Part shown: one piece after another, positions 1-7,632 of the stretch
How positions within the stretch are numbered: the stretch's first letter is position 1
Layout of the letters: every line of letters starts with the position of its first letter
IMG/VR virus record: IMGVR_UViG_3300026156_000001
Location: 1 to 63,261 of that record
Reading direction: 5' to 3' (one strand)
From: a virus
DNA: 63,261 nt
Notes under the pieces: generated by a model
The model's input: the letters and a program-made list of their open reading frames with translations, nothing else
Told to the model about the DNA's origin: nothing
Databases searched by the model: none
Made by a program: the position numbers and the translations under genes

Positions 1-26
1 ACTAAGCAGGGTTTAGATAGTGAATA

Positions 27-320
27 TCAATTTTTGATTTCTTGGATAATATTGGGGAAACTATTGTTGTAATAATCAATTTGAAAGTGATAATCATTAT
101 CTAAATTATTAACGATCAAAGCATAGTTTTTGATTGATTCAATGCCCTCAAATATTGAACATATAAAATCTAAAGGCTCAAGATTATCCGCTTGGTCAAT
201 CGTTACATTTTTTTTGTTGTTTGATTGAATGAATTTAAGGCGGTTATTTTTATGGTTTGTAGCTGGGAAAAATTTAACTCTTATTTGTAGCGTGTTTTTT
301 AATCTTTTTGGTGTGTTCAT
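27..320 (-). CDS. Hypothetical protein, 97 aa
   Basis: I do not recognise this protein. It starts with a strongly basic stretch (about residues 1-40, many Lys/Arg/Asn) and continues into an acidic, aromatic-rich half, with no membrane segment or catalytic motif. It is the last of four consecutive minus-strand genes, each preceded by a near-identical AT-rich leader. It has its own promoter (-33 at 397-400, -7 at 370-377). That arrangement fits an early accessory gene expressed as a single-gene unit. Real gene likely; function unknown. Confidence 0.6.
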   Translation of the reverse strand: MNTPKRLKNTLQIRVKFFPATNHKNNRLKFIQSNNKKNVTIDQADNLEPLDFICSIFEGIESIKNYALIVNNLDNDYHFQIDYYNNSFPNIIQEIKN

Positions 321-340
321 GACTTGTTGTTATTTAATTG

Positions 341-364
341 TTATTAAGTTACGTTTGTTAATTG
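341..364 (-). promoter_or_regulatory. Repeated 5' leader motif, copy 1
   Basis: Read on the minus strand this is CAATTAACAAACGTAACTTA and following bases, just upstream of the ATG at 320. Versions of it precede all four genes of the left cluster (also 899-925, 1447-1468, 1783-1806). It lies between promoter and start codon, so it is probably part of the mRNA leader and may act in translation initiation or mRNA stability. Confidence 0.5.
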
Positions 365-369
365 TTTTG

Positions 370-400
370 TAAAGGTAAAAAAGTTTTTTAATTATACAAG
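370..400 (-). promoter_or_regulatory. Bacteroidota-type promoter, repeated cassette copy 1
   Basis: Minus strand: -33 box CTTG (397-400), 19-bp spacer, -7 box TACCTTTA (370-377), close to TAnnTTTG. The surrounding ~45 bp is repeated at 931-961 before the next gene, with only a few changes. Confidence 0.65.
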
Positions 401-418
401 GAAAAAATATAATTTTTT

Positions 419-880
419 TTATTTTAAAGTTATTTTATCCGCTTGTCTTTCTGTTATTTCGTCGTTTCTGTGTAGTACGTCTATGTATTCGCAGAAAAGC
501 ACTCTAGTGTCTATACAATATTCATTTTGATCCTGTGGTTTACCATTTTTATACTTTCTTTTTAAATTGTAAAGTTTGAAAAAATTATCGCGGATCTGTT
601 TGAATGTTAGTTTTTTTGATTTTGTGCTCATGACGTTGTTGTTTAGTTTCGTTTTAATTTTCTTTGCTGTGTTTTTAAGGTCACGGGAACCAATAACAAA
701 ACCGCCTCCGAACCATTTACCCCTATATATCTTAGCTCCCATACTCAATGCTTTTTTGTGAGCTTTGTTGTAGTCTGTATCTAATTCTAAAAAATGGAAT
801 ACATAGCGAGGATTCATGTTTGTGTCGTTGTTGACTCTGTAAAAATCAATATTTGAAATTGTTTCTTTTCTTGTGTGCAT
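419..880 (-). CDS. Hypothetical protein, 153 aa
   Basis: No recognised domain. The first half has a small Gly-rich patch (GGGF near residue 60) in a mixed alpha/beta-looking context. The middle (about residues 68-95) is very Lys-rich, and the C-terminal part contains isolated cysteines. It is a single-gene unit: promoter cassette at 931-961, repeated leader just upstream of the start, and the next promoter cassette right after its stop. It could be an early host-takeover protein by position, but nothing in the sequence proves that. Confidence 0.6.
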   Translation of the reverse strand: MHTRKETISNIDFYRVNNDTNMNPRYVFHFLELDTDYNKAHKKALSMGAKIYRGKWFGGGFVIGSRDLKNTAKKIKTKLNNNVMSTKSKKLTFKQIRDNFFKLYNLKRKYKNGKPQDQNEYCIDTRVLFCEYIDVLHRNDEITERQADKITLK

Positions 881-898
881 GATTATTTTATTTAATTG

Positions 899-925
899 TT
901 ATTATTTAGTTTCGTTTCTTAATTG
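899..925 (-). promoter_or_regulatory. Repeated 5' leader motif, copy 2
   Basis: Second copy of the AT-rich leader shared by the left-hand genes, just upstream of the start at 880. It is somewhat diverged from the copies at 341-364 and 1783-1806. Confidence 0.4.
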
Positions 926-930
926 TTTTG

Positions 931-961
931 TAAAGGTAAAAAAGTTTTTTGATTGTGCAAG
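931..961 (-). promoter_or_regulatory. Bacteroidota-type promoter, repeated cassette copy 2
   Basis: Minus strand: -33 CAAG complement (958-961), 19-bp spacer, -7 TACCTTTA (931-938). Nearly identical to 370-400. Confidence 0.65.
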
Positions 962-976
962 GAAAAAATAAATTTT

Positions 977-1438
977 TTATCCTGTTTTAAATAAATTTTC
1001 TAAAGTGTTGAACATGCTGGAGTTGTAAGGGCTATCAATATGCATGGCGTTAATGATAAACTTATAAAAACCACTTATACCGTTTTTGGATTTTATTTGA
1101 GTTTTTTGGATTTTATATGTGTATTCGAAGCTCTCAACTATTTTGATTTTTTTGCTGTTCTCTGTACTAATTGTGTTTTTTTCAAAATCAAAATACAAAT
1201 ACATGTATTTCGTTGGTATTCCATAAATGTTATAAAATACATACAAAATTTTTTCAAATTCGTTAAATTGTTCATTTTCTTCACAATTTTGTGAACATGT
1301 TAGATTTCTGTTTTTCTCTCTCAATGTTGTGCTTATATCGGAACGTATGTCTTTTTGACTTTTTGCAACAAAAGTTAAATAATCTTCGCCGAATGTCTCT
1401 GAAAATTTTACATATTCCCCAATTCTTGATATTTTCAT
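977..1438 (-). CDS. Hypothetical protein, 153 aa
   Basis: Unrecognised soluble protein. The middle is rich in Tyr, Phe and Ile, and a CSQNCEEN segment near residue 50 holds two cysteines four residues apart. No signal peptide or membrane helix. Its start lies 23 bases below the stop of the YD-repeat gene, and a variant of the repeated leader sits in that gap, so it may be co-transcribed with the gene at 1462-1779. Confidence 0.55.
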   Translation of the reverse strand: MKISRIGEYVKFSETFGEDYLTFVAKSQKDIRSDISTTLREKNRNLTCSQNCEENEQFNEFEKILYVFYNIYGIPTKYMYLYFDFEKNTISTENSKKIKIVESFEYTYKIQKTQIKSKNGISGFYKFIINAMHIDSPYNSSMFNTLENLFKTG

Positions 1439-1446
1439 AGTATTAT

Positions 1447-1468
1447 TATTAGTTAAGTTTGTTAATTT
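1447..1468 (-). promoter_or_regulatory. Repeated 5' leader motif, copy 3
   Basis: Third copy of the AT-rich leader, in the 23-bp gap before the gene starting at 1438 and overlapping the stop of the gene before it. Confidence 0.35.
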
Positions 1469-1779
1469 AGTTTATTACCCTGTAAAAGTTTGTTATTTTC
1501 ATCGTATATGAATTCAAAGCCGTTAGAATCTTTGTACGTTCTTGTGTTGTTGTTTTTGTGATAAGTGTAATTGAATGAGAATCCAGTTGAGGATTTTAAA
1601 CTCAAGGGTTTACCATTTTTGTGGTATTTGATTTCGTAAAATAAGCCGTCAGAATCTTTATAGGTTAAAGTTTCACCGTTTTCGTTAAAACTTTCTTCAT
1701 ATATAACGCCTTCTTCTTCATACTTATGAAAAGAAACTATGTTTGAGTGTTTGTGATAAGTTTTTAGTATTGTGTTCAT
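1462..1779 (-). CDS. YD-like repeat protein, 105 aa (paralogue of 55143-55529)
   Basis: Begins [13 protein letters not shown] and then carries imperfect ~14-20-residue repeats of the type Y-K-D-S-D-G...Y-x-Y-H/D-x-N-G. The pattern resembles RHS/YD or antitoxin-like WXXY-type repeats that form extended beta hairpins. The paralogue at 55143-55529 has the same N-terminus ([13 protein letters not shown]) and repeat plan. I chose the inner ATG because it aligns with that paralogue and because the longer frame would start inside the -7 promoter box at 1816-1823. Function unknown; the repeats suggest a protein-binding surface. Confidence 0.65.
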   Translation of the reverse strand: MNTILKTYHKHSNIVSFHKYEEEGVIYEESFNENGETLTYKDSDGLFYEIKYHKNGKPLSLKSSTGFSFNYTYHKNNNTRTYKDSNGFEFIYDENNKLLQGNKLN

Positions 1780-1782
1780 TTT

Positions 1783-1806
1783 GTTATTAGTTACGTTTGT
1801 TAATTG
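1783..1806 (-). promoter_or_regulatory. Repeated 5' leader motif, copy 4
   Basis: Same leader family as 341-364, between the promoter at 1816-1846 and the ATG at 1779. Confidence 0.45.
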
Positions 1807-1815
1807 TTTATATTG

Positions 1816-1846
1816 CAAACATACGGTAAGAATTTACACTTGTCAA
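1816..1846 (-). promoter_or_regulatory. Promoter of the left minus-strand cluster, overlapped by an operator
   Basis: Minus strand: -33 TTG (1844-1846), 20-bp spacer, -7 TATGTTTG (1816-1823), an exact TAnnTTTG. A 13-bp palindrome (1848-1860) abuts the -33 box, a typical position for a repressor or activator site. Confidence 0.7.
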
Positions 1847-1847
1847 C

Positions 1848-1860
1848 TGACAATTTGTCA
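1848..1860. promoter_or_regulatory. Operator-like palindrome 1
   Basis: TGACAATTTGTCA, a perfect 13-bp palindrome around a central T, flanked by CAAC and GTTG. It abuts the minus-strand promoter. Related sites lie at 1928-1940 and 1961-1972. Confidence 0.55.
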
Positions 1861-1927
1861 GGTTGTAGCTAAAGTGTTGATAATTATAAGGGTAAAGCAT
1901 GAAAAAAATTTAAATTTATTTTGAACC

Positions 1928-1940
1928 TGACATTTTGTCA
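1928..1940. promoter_or_regulatory. Operator-like palindrome 2
   Basis: TGACATTTTGTCA, one base different from site 1. It lies 80 bp away in the same orientation. Confidence 0.5.
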
Positions 1941-1960
1941 TGCTTTAAGTAACTATTTGG

Positions 1961-1972
1961 TACATTTTGTCA
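1961..1972. promoter_or_regulatory. Operator-like half site 3
   Basis: TACATTTTGTCA keeps the right arm TTTGTCA of sites 1 and 2 but has a degenerate left arm. It lies 33 bp from site 2. Confidence 0.4.
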
Positions 1973-2011
1973 TCTATGCAAACAAAGTTTGTATAAGTTT
2001 TTGCTATACAG

Positions 2012-2180
2012 ACCTTAACGTGGTAAAGTTTGGGGGTAAAAGTATTTTTTTCTTTTGTATGAGTAGCAGGAGAAAGATTGGCGTCTGAATATCGTGTACG
2101 TTAATCGTTACGCTATACAAACGACCAACCAACAAACGAAACACTTTTCTTTTATTGGTTGAAAATCAATACGTTAAGGT
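2012..2180. repeat. Separated 10-bp inverted repeat
   Basis: ACCTTAACGT (2012-2021) and its exact complement ACGTTAAGGT (2171-2180) are about 150 bp apart. They flank a segment that also holds two copies of GCTATACA. Could be paired protein-binding sites. Confidence 0.4.
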
Positions 2181-2784
2181 GTGTCTATTATACTAGATTG
2201 CTGGAGTGCTTACAGAATTAACGCCGACCAAATAAAAGTTGAAAAGTATTTGACAAAAAGAAAAACACAGACCCCCCTCCCCCAAATTCAAAACCCGTTT
2301 CCTTTTTGCCTGATTACTAATATATTATACATAGACCCTACTCCCTGAATTTTTGACAAAATTTTTTATAAGCTCATAGAGTACCCTTTTTTCAATTAAA
2401 ATGACACGAGTGGTATCAATATACCAAAAAACAAAAAGAGTTGAAAAAAACCACCTCTATGGGGCTAGAAACAGCATTGTAGCAATATATTAATTACCTA
2501 TCTCGCACCGCCGCCCCCAGATTGTACTTAAAAGATCGAAAACCCTCCTTACGTCGGTTTCCTATCGATTTACTAACTCTTGATTTAATAATTTATTCTC
2601 AATTCTAATTGAAGTTCAGTGAGGGTTACTAAATCCTTTTCTCACTCCAGTGCTGAATACCTCAATTTTGAGCGTTTTTTTACAATTTTTCGTTTTTGCA
2701 CAATTACTTTTTTATAGATATATATTAATTAGATTTATTTAATAACTATACTGAACGTATATACCCTCTTAGAACTACATAATA

Positions 2785-2829
2785 TCTAAAAGACATTAAT
2801 CTAAAAGACATTATTTCTATTAGACATTA
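2785..2829. repeat. Three iteron-like direct repeats
   Basis: TCTAAAAGACATTA at 2785-2798 and 2800-2813, and TCTATTAGACATTA at 2816-2829, with periods of 15 and 16 bp. An AT-only tract follows. Direct repeats next to an AT-rich tract are a common origin layout. Confidence 0.5.
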
Positions 2830-3111
2830 AACGAGTTAGACTTAACCATTAAGACTAATATTATTATACATAAACTATTATTAATATTAACCTCTATTAT
2901 ATAATTATTTATTATATAAATAAATGTATATTAAGGTTTCTATTAAGAAAAAATACACTTTTTTTACAAACTACCAAATTGAATCAAAAAACTAACTTTC
3001 AACAACTTAATAAACCACCTCATCATAAAAAATTACCAAACCATCCAAAAAATAACGAGGTAACCCCTAAATCAACACCATCTCTAAAACACTTAAAAAC
3101 CCAGTACTTTT

Positions 3112-3594
3112 ATGCAAAATATTGACATAACCAAACTAATAAATTATCTTTGTAAAAAACCAAAACAAATGACAGTTTTAGAAACAGTAAATAACCTACC
3201 ATACTCCGATAAGTTCGACTTATGGATGCAGTACTACATCTCACAATTAGAAGTAAAATACCACAACGTGTACGTCAGGATTTATGATCAATTTGATGAT
3301 TTAGAAATAAAATATTTAGGGAATCAACTTTCATATAGCACTAGTCCTGTAGATAAACTGTGTAAAACAGTAAGTAGTCTAAACGGCTGGGGGAACACAC
3401 CTTACACTCAAACGTATGGTTTAAGAATATATGAAGTCGGTAGGAATATACCAATCCTATCATTCGAAGAGTTCTATAAAGTTAATGAATCAATAGATCG
3501 GGGAGAAAACTGGAAAGAGAAAGGTTTTGCACAAAGACACTCTGTACCTTTCTCAGAAGCATCAAATTATTACAATAGATTTACTCTTGTATAA
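3112..3594 (+). CDS. Hypothetical protein, 160 aa
   Basis: First rightward gene after the control region. I do not recognise it. It is a soluble protein with a Tyr/Asp-rich centre and no membrane segment or signal peptide. The 20 bp before the ATG show no Shine-Dalgarno sequence. It could be the first early gene of the rightward unit. The serine recombinase follows after its own promoter, so the two may be controlled separately. Confidence 0.65.
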   Translation: MQNIDITKLINYLCKKPKQMTVLETVNNLPYSDKFDLWMQYYISQLEVKYHNVYVRIYDQFDDLEIKYLGNQLSYSTSPVDKLCKTVSSLNGWGNTPYTQTYGLRIYEVGRNIPILSFEEFYKVNESIDRGENWKEKGFAQRHSVPFSEASNYYNRFTLV

Positions 3595-3617
3595 TTAAAA
3601 AATTCATTTTATATTTG
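3586..3617 (+). promoter_or_regulatory. Promoter of the recombinase operon
   Basis: -33 CTTG (3586-3589), 20-bp spacer, -7 TATATTTG (3610-3617), an exact TAnnTTTG. It shows that the in-frame TTG at 3615 is not the start codon of the recombinase. Confidence 0.7.
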
Positions 3618-3650
3618 TACACATATAACAATTTTAAAACAAAACATATT

Positions 3651-4355
3651 ATGAACAATTACGTAGGATACTACAGAGTATCAACAGAAGAACAAGGTAA
3701 TTCGGGGTTGGGTTTACACGCACAGAAAGCATCAGTTTTAGATTTTGCATCTAAAAATGGTTCTTTATTATCAGAGTATCGTGATGTAGAATCAGGATTA
3801 TCCGAATCAAGAAAAGGTATAGAGAAAGCAATTCAAGATTGTAAAATGTACGGCGCTACTCTTTTAGTAAAAGAATTATCTCGTATAACCCGAGGTGGGT
3901 TCAAGTACAGACAGATGTTAGAACAAGAAAAAATCAACTACATCGAGGTTAATTCCCCACATGATCCACAGTTAGTAAAAGAAATTAAATTTTCTTTAGC
4001 TAAAGAAGAAAGAGATAAGATTAGTGCTAGAACTAAAGACGCTCTTGGTCAGATCAAATCGAAATTAAAAAGAGGGGAGAGACATGTATCAAAAGCAGGG
4101 AACGTTATTAAATCATTAGGTACACCCTCTAACCTAACAGATGAATCCAGAAAGCGTGCTATCGAAGTAAGAAAGAGAAATGCAATGACTAACACTAACA
4201 ACATGAAAGCTGGTAAGTATATTGTTGCATTAAGAAAGTTAGGTAAAACATTTGACGAAATTACTAAAGAGTTAAACGACGCAGGGTTTAAAAGTAGTAG
4301 AGGAGGTAGTTTTAACAAAGGGCAAACATTCAGACTATATAAAACATATAATTAA
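3651..4355 (+). CDS. Serine recombinase (resolvase/invertase family), 234 aa
   Basis: N-terminal resolvase catalytic domain: YYRVSTEEQ holds the nucleophilic Ser near residue 10, followed by the GLGLHAQ segment and KELSRITR with the conserved basic residues. A short C-terminal DNA-binding part (about residues 165-234) has a helix-turn-helix-like end. The length fits small resolvases, not large phage integrases. The start is the ATG at 3651, since the longer frame begins inside the promoter. Possible jobs: resolving genome multimers, inverting a segment, or site-specific integration. No excisionase or repressor is visible nearby, so lysogeny is not supported. Confidence 0.85.
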   Translation: MNNYVGYYRVSTEEQGNSGLGLHAQKASVLDFASKNGSLLSEYRDVESGLSESRKGIEKAIQDCKMYGATLLVKELSRITRGGFKYRQMLEQEKINYIEVNSPHDPQLVKEIKFSLAKEERDKISARTKDALGQIKSKLKRGERHVSKAGNVIKSLGTPSNLTDESRKRAIEVRKRNAMTNTNNMKAGKYIVALRKLGKTFDEITKELNDAGFKSSRGGSFNKGQTFRLYKTYN

Positions 4356-4361
4356 AAATAA

Positions 4362-4811
4362 ATGATAATTCAACACAAAGAAAACGAAGATGGTTTAATA
4401 GAGGGTGTATCTTTTAAAAACGGAGTTTTAGAAACGTACGGAAATATGTACATATTTGGAGAAAACCTAGAGAACTTATACTCCTTGTTAAAGGATTACT
4501 ACATCCGAATGGAATCATTAAAAGAGTTAGAAAAACAAGTATGTTTAGACGATTATGATTTTGAAGAAGGATATAACACAATAGAAAAAGAAGTTAAAAC
4601 ATCATATGGTTTATTGAGAGTTACTTTAGTAGTACATTATAACTTTACAGGAACACCTTTTACAGATGACGATAACAGTTCAATAACACACCTAGAGGAC
4701 GTTACTAAAATTGAGTTTTATGATGCAGATGGAAGGATGATGAAAACAGATATAACAAAAGATGATGTAGCGTTTGTATTAGGTGATATAATTAATAAAA
4801 GACTTTTTTAA
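4362..4811 (+). CDS. Hypothetical protein, 149 aa
   Basis: Starts 6 bases after the recombinase stop and ends 4 bases before thyA, so it is part of the same operon. It is acidic, with a central hydrophobic beta-like stretch (LLRVTLVVHYNF, about residues 87-98) and many Asp/Glu near the C-terminus. No known family recognised. Confidence 0.7.
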   Translation: MIIQHKENEDGLIEGVSFKNGVLETYGNMYIFGENLENLYSLLKDYYIRMESLKELEKQVCLDDYDFEEGYNTIEKEVKTSYGLLRVTLVVHYNFTGTPFTDDDNSSITHLEDVTKIEFYDADGRMMKTDITKDDVAFVLGDIINKRLF

Positions 4812-4815
4812 GACA

Positions 4816-5940
4816 ATGGCACAAATAGATAAAACATACCACAAACTAGTAAATAAAATACTAAAAGAAGGGTTTTCATATGAAGACCCTAACCGTAAAG
4901 GTGTTAAAAGACTACAGATACCTAGCTATACTTTTAAACACGAATTTAAAGATGGATTTCCAGCCATCACAACTAAAAAGTTATATTGGAAAGGGATAGT
5001 AGGAGAGTTACTATGGTTTTTAAAAGGGGATACTAATATTAAATATTTGGTAGACAATGGTATTAATATTTGGAATAAGGATGCTTATAATTACTATTTA
5101 AATATAGCAAAAATACACAAAAACGAACGCAATCTTTTTTCATTACGTGAATTTTCAACCTATATAAAAGACCCAAGAACATTGCCAGTAGAAGGAAGAA
5201 TTTCAAATCAAAATCCAGATTACAAATTAGGAGACCTTGGCAAAGTATATGGTGCTCAATGGAGAAGATGGAGTTCTTTTAAAGAAGAAGATAATGGATT
5301 ACTTGGTGTAATTAATTATGAAAAATATTCAGATCAGCTATCTAATCTTATTAAAGGATTAAAAGAAACTCCTATGGGTACAAGGCATATTGTTACAGCT
5401 TGGAATCCTGCCGAATTAGATGATATGGCTTTACCACCTTGCCATTGGAGTTTTGAGATATTGGTTGAGCCTTTGAATAGATTAAAATATTGTAAAGAAA
5501 ACAATATCGAATTACCAGAACTTGAAGCAGGATTAGAAAACGCTGGAGACTGTCTAAACTCTTATGAGATACCAAAATACCAATTTACTTTAAAATGGCA
5601 TCAGCGTTCAGTAGATACATTCTTAGGTCTTCCATTTAATATAGCATCTTACGCCTTATTAGCCCACATACTAGGTAAAATGACCAACATGATACCTAAA
5701 GCTATCGTAGGTGATTTATCTAATGTACATATCTATGAACCTCATTTAGACGCTGTTAAAGAGCAATTAAGTAAAGATGTTAATAAGTATGGTAGTTGTG
5801 AGTTAGATATGAATAATAAGTTAGTTTATCAGGAATCTGTTAATAAGTGTATAGACCTAATGAAAATATCAGATTTTAGACTAAAGAACTATGAATCATA
5901 CCCGAGTATAAATGCCGAAATGTTAGCGTATAATAAATAA
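4816..5940 (+). CDS. thyA: Thymidylate synthase, 374 aa
   Basis: Makes dTMP from dUMP using methylene-tetrahydrofolate. Family signatures are clear: RKGVKRLQIPS near the N-terminus, GDLGKVYGAQWRRW, the catalytic Cys in LPPCHWSFE, and LKWHQRSVDTFLGLPFNIASY binding dUMP and folate. At 374 residues it is about 100 longer than the common ~265-residue enzyme. The extra length sits in two places: before GDLGKVYG (about residues 95-135) and between the catalytic Cys and the HQRSVD motif (about residues 220-255). It works with the dNMP kinase downstream and with Dut and NrdAB on the other strand. Confidence 0.95.
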   Translation: MAQIDKTYHKLVNKILKEGFSYEDPNRKGVKRLQIPSYTFKHEFKDGFPAITTKKLYWKGIVGELLWFLKGDTNIKYLVDNGINIWNKDAYNYYLNIAKIHKNERNLFSLREFSTYIKDPRTLPVEGRISNQNPDYKLGDLGKVYGAQWRRWSSFKEEDNGLLGVINYEKYSDQLSNLIKGLKETPMGTRHIVTAWNPAELDDMALPPCHWSFEILVEPLNRLKYCKENNIELPELEAGLENAGDCLNSYEIPKYQFTLKWHQRSVDTFLGLPFNIASYALLAHILGKMTNMIPKAIVGDLSNVHIYEPHLDAVKEQLSKDVNKYGSCELDMNNKLVYQESVNKCIDLMKISDFRLKNYESYPSINAEMLAYNK

Positions 5941-5945
5941 TAGAT

Positions 5946-6182
5946 ATGATTAAAAGCAGTGTTGAAAAACTATCCGAGACTATCGGATTTGAAATAGGAA
6001 CTAGCGATGATGTAACACAAGCATTATTAATTAATGGATTTTGCAGAGGGTTAAATAACTCTATACTACAAAAAACAAATTTAGATATGCAGTTATGTCA
6101 CATAGCAGATAAATTAAACGAAAAGAGTGAAAAAATTTTGATCGAATTAGTAGAATTTATTAAACTAAAAAATGAAAAATAA
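5946..6182 (+). CDS. Hypothetical protein, 78 aa
   Basis: Small, mostly helical-looking protein 5 bases after thyA in the same operon. It contains isolated cysteines and a C-terminal amphipathic helix but no recognisable domain. Likely co-expressed with thyA. Confidence 0.6.
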   Translation: MIKSSVEKLSETIGFEIGTSDDVTQALLINGFCRGLNNSILQKTNLDMQLCHIADKLNEKSEKILIELVEFIKLKNEK

Positions 6183-6183
6183 A

Positions 6184-6291
6184 ATGAAACAAGAAAAAAC
6201 AATAGAAGAGATAAAAAAGAGTTATTTGATGATTTTAAATCAAATAAGAACAACTCAGAAAATAGTAGAACATATAGAATCTAATAAATAA
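6184..6291 (+). CDS. Short helical peptide, 35 aa
   Basis: ATG one base after the previous stop, ending 5 bases before the next ATG, so it fills the gap exactly. MKQEKTIEEIKKSYLMILN begins one long amphipathic helix that continues almost to the C-terminus. Tight packing supports translation; function unknown. Confidence 0.5.
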   Translation: MKQEKTIEEIKKSYLMILNQIRTTQKIVEHIESNK

Positions 6292-6296
6292 AAACC

Positions 6297-6626
6297 ATGA
6301 GCGGAGGACATTTCGAATATAATCAATATAGAATCAATGATGTAGTTGACTCTATAGAAGAACTGATACAAAAAAACGGTAGATTAAAAACAAAAGAAGA
6401 AAAAAAAGACGAGGGGTGGTATGACCCAGACTTCTATGAAAAATACCCCGAAGAAAATTACCATACAAAATATTCTGATAAAGTAATAGAAGAATTTAAA
6501 AAAGCTGTTTTTTATTTAAAAAAGGCTAGTATCTACACACAAAGAATAGATTGGTTTATTAGTGGTGATGATTCAGAAGAAAGTTTTCACGAAAGATTAA
6601 AAGAAGATTTAGAAAATGAAAAATAA
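6297..6626 (+). CDS. Conserved phage protein of the MSGGHFEYNQYRI type, 109 aa
   Basis: The N-terminus MSGGHFEYNQYRI is a signature I know from many phage hypothetical proteins. The rest is acidic and helical with many Tyr and Glu. No function is established to my knowledge. It overlaps the dNMP kinase start by 11 bases, consistent with translational coupling in the nucleotide-metabolism operon. Confidence 0.75.
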   Translation: MSGGHFEYNQYRINDVVDSIEELIQKNGRLKTKEEKKDEGWYDPDFYEKYPEENYHTKYSDKVIEEFKKAVFYLKKASIYTQRIDWFISGDDSEESFHERLKEDLENEK

Positions 6627-7179
6627 TCTAATAGGTATTTCAGGACGTATTGGTTCAGGTAAAGACACTGTAGGTTATATTATTCAATCTTTACACCCCG
6701 ATTATCAAATCAAAAAGTTTGCTGATAAACTCAAACAAAGAATAGCTTTAACATGGGGTATAGACAGAATAAAACTAGAAGATAGAGGATTTAAAAACTC
6801 AATAATACCTCAATTAGGAATCACTTGGAGAAAACTAATGCAGTTAGAAGGAGAGAAGATGAGGGAAATTAATAAAGATTATTGGGTTAACGCTTTATTT
6901 TCCGATTACTCTGATTTTTACAACAGTATGTTTTCAGTTAGAAACGGTTATAAAGAACCTAAAAACAAATGGATAATTACTGACGTTAGATTCCCTAATG
7001 AAGTCAAAGCTATTAAAGATAGAGGTGGTATTGTGATCAGGGTTAATAGAAACACTAGTGAACTTAGTAACCACGAATCAGAAACAGCTCTAGATAATGC
7101 TAAATTTGATTATATTATTGACAATAATTCTGATATTCGATCTCTTATAGAAAAAGTAAAAAATTTGGATATTATATAA
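6616..7179 (+). CDS. Deoxynucleoside monophosphate kinase, 187 aa
   Basis: P-loop kinase of the phage dNMP kinase type (T4 gp1-like). Walker A is GRIGSGKDT at about residues 9-17. The downstream motif ITDVRFPNEVKAIK and NHESETALD near residue 155 are typical of this family. It phosphorylates dNMPs, including dTMP from the neighbouring ThyA, to dNDPs. It overlaps the preceding gene and closes the operon: a 132-bp gap with a structured leader follows. Confidence 0.85.
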   Translation: MKNNLIGISGRIGSGKDTVGYIIQSLHPDYQIKKFADKLKQRIALTWGIDRIKLEDRGFKNSIIPQLGITWRKLMQLEGEKMREINKDYWVNALFSDYSDFYNSMFSVRNGYKEPKNKWIITDVRFPNEVKAIKDRGGIVIRVNRNTSELSNHESETALDNAKFDYIIDNNSDIRSLIEKVKNLDII

Positions 7180-7256
7180 TATTTAATTATCTTTACAATC
7201 AAGATTTAACGATAATACTATAAATCAAATAGTTACACACTCGTTTTATAACATAT

Positions 7257-7301
7257 TAAAGGAAAACTTACTTTTGTGGGTAAGTTTAACATCCTTTAAA
7301 A
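7257..7301 (+). promoter_or_regulatory. Promoter-like box within a stable hairpin before the 95-aa gene
   Basis: AAACTTAC pairs with GGTAAGTTT, and outer AAAGGA pairs with TCCTTT, giving a long hairpin. Its loop side holds TACTTTTG (7269-7276), which fits TAnnTTTG. It could be a promoter or a stabilising mRNA leader. The two readings exclude each other only if transcription starts downstream of the hairpin. Confidence 0.5.
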
Positions 7302-7311
7302 ATTTTATAAA

Positions 7312-7599
7312 ATGGGAAAAGTACAAAGAGCTATAAGCGAGTTCAGAAATGTTGTAGTAAACAACAACGTAGCACAAATATCAGCACCTATTGATGCTCA
7401 TGCGGCTATCTTAGGTATGGTAGAAGATTTTGAAAGCGACTACTTCAAAGATCCAAGTATCGCTAATTTAGCAGCAGCTACTGTTTTAAGAACAGGAAGA
7501 CAGAATAGTCAAATTCATGTTTTCACAGTAACTACTACTTTCGCTACAGGAACGTATTCAATTCAATACGTTGAAACAAAACCTAACGCAAAATCTTAA
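7312..7599 (+). CDS. Small abundant-looking protein, 95 aa
   Basis: I do not recognise the family. The protein is balanced, Ala/Thr/Val-rich and well folded in appearance (beta strands around HVFTVTTTF). It has no membrane segment. It stands alone between a promoter/hairpin leader (7257-7301) and two tandem terminators (7633-7714), so it is a monocistronic unit with unusually complete signals. That pattern suits a protein needed in high amounts, such as a DNA-binding, decoration or early takeover protein (inference). Confidence 0.7.
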   Translation: MGKVQRAISEFRNVVVNNNVAQISAPIDAHAAILGMVEDFESDYFKDPSIANLAAATVLRTGRQNSQIHVFTVTTTFATGTYSIQYVETKPNAKS

Positions 7600-7632
7600 C
7601 GAGTTTGTGTAAAAATTTCCAGTTATGTTTTA

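Larger units (their letters stand above)
1824..3111. other. 1.3-kb non-coding control region, candidate origin
   Basis: No convincing gene lies between the leftward and rightward units. The region holds palindromic operator-like sites (1848-1972), an inverted repeat (2012-2021 / 2171-2180), a repeated GCTATACA (2003-2010, 2112-2119), C-rich patches near 2270-2285 and 2510-2520, three iteron-like repeats (2785-2829), and about 120 bp of almost pure A/T (2830-2960). Divergent transcription, iterons and an easily melted tract together suggest a replication origin and/or switch region. This is inference from layout. Confidence 0.5.

Noticed and set aside
3615-3650. Longer recombinase start at TTG 3615
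   Set aside because: The TTG is inside the TATATTTG promoter box; the domain starts at the ATG at 3651.
3651-4355. Temperate lifestyle based on the serine recombinase
   Set aside because: The enzyme is small, and no repressor, excisionase or attachment site is visible in this window.
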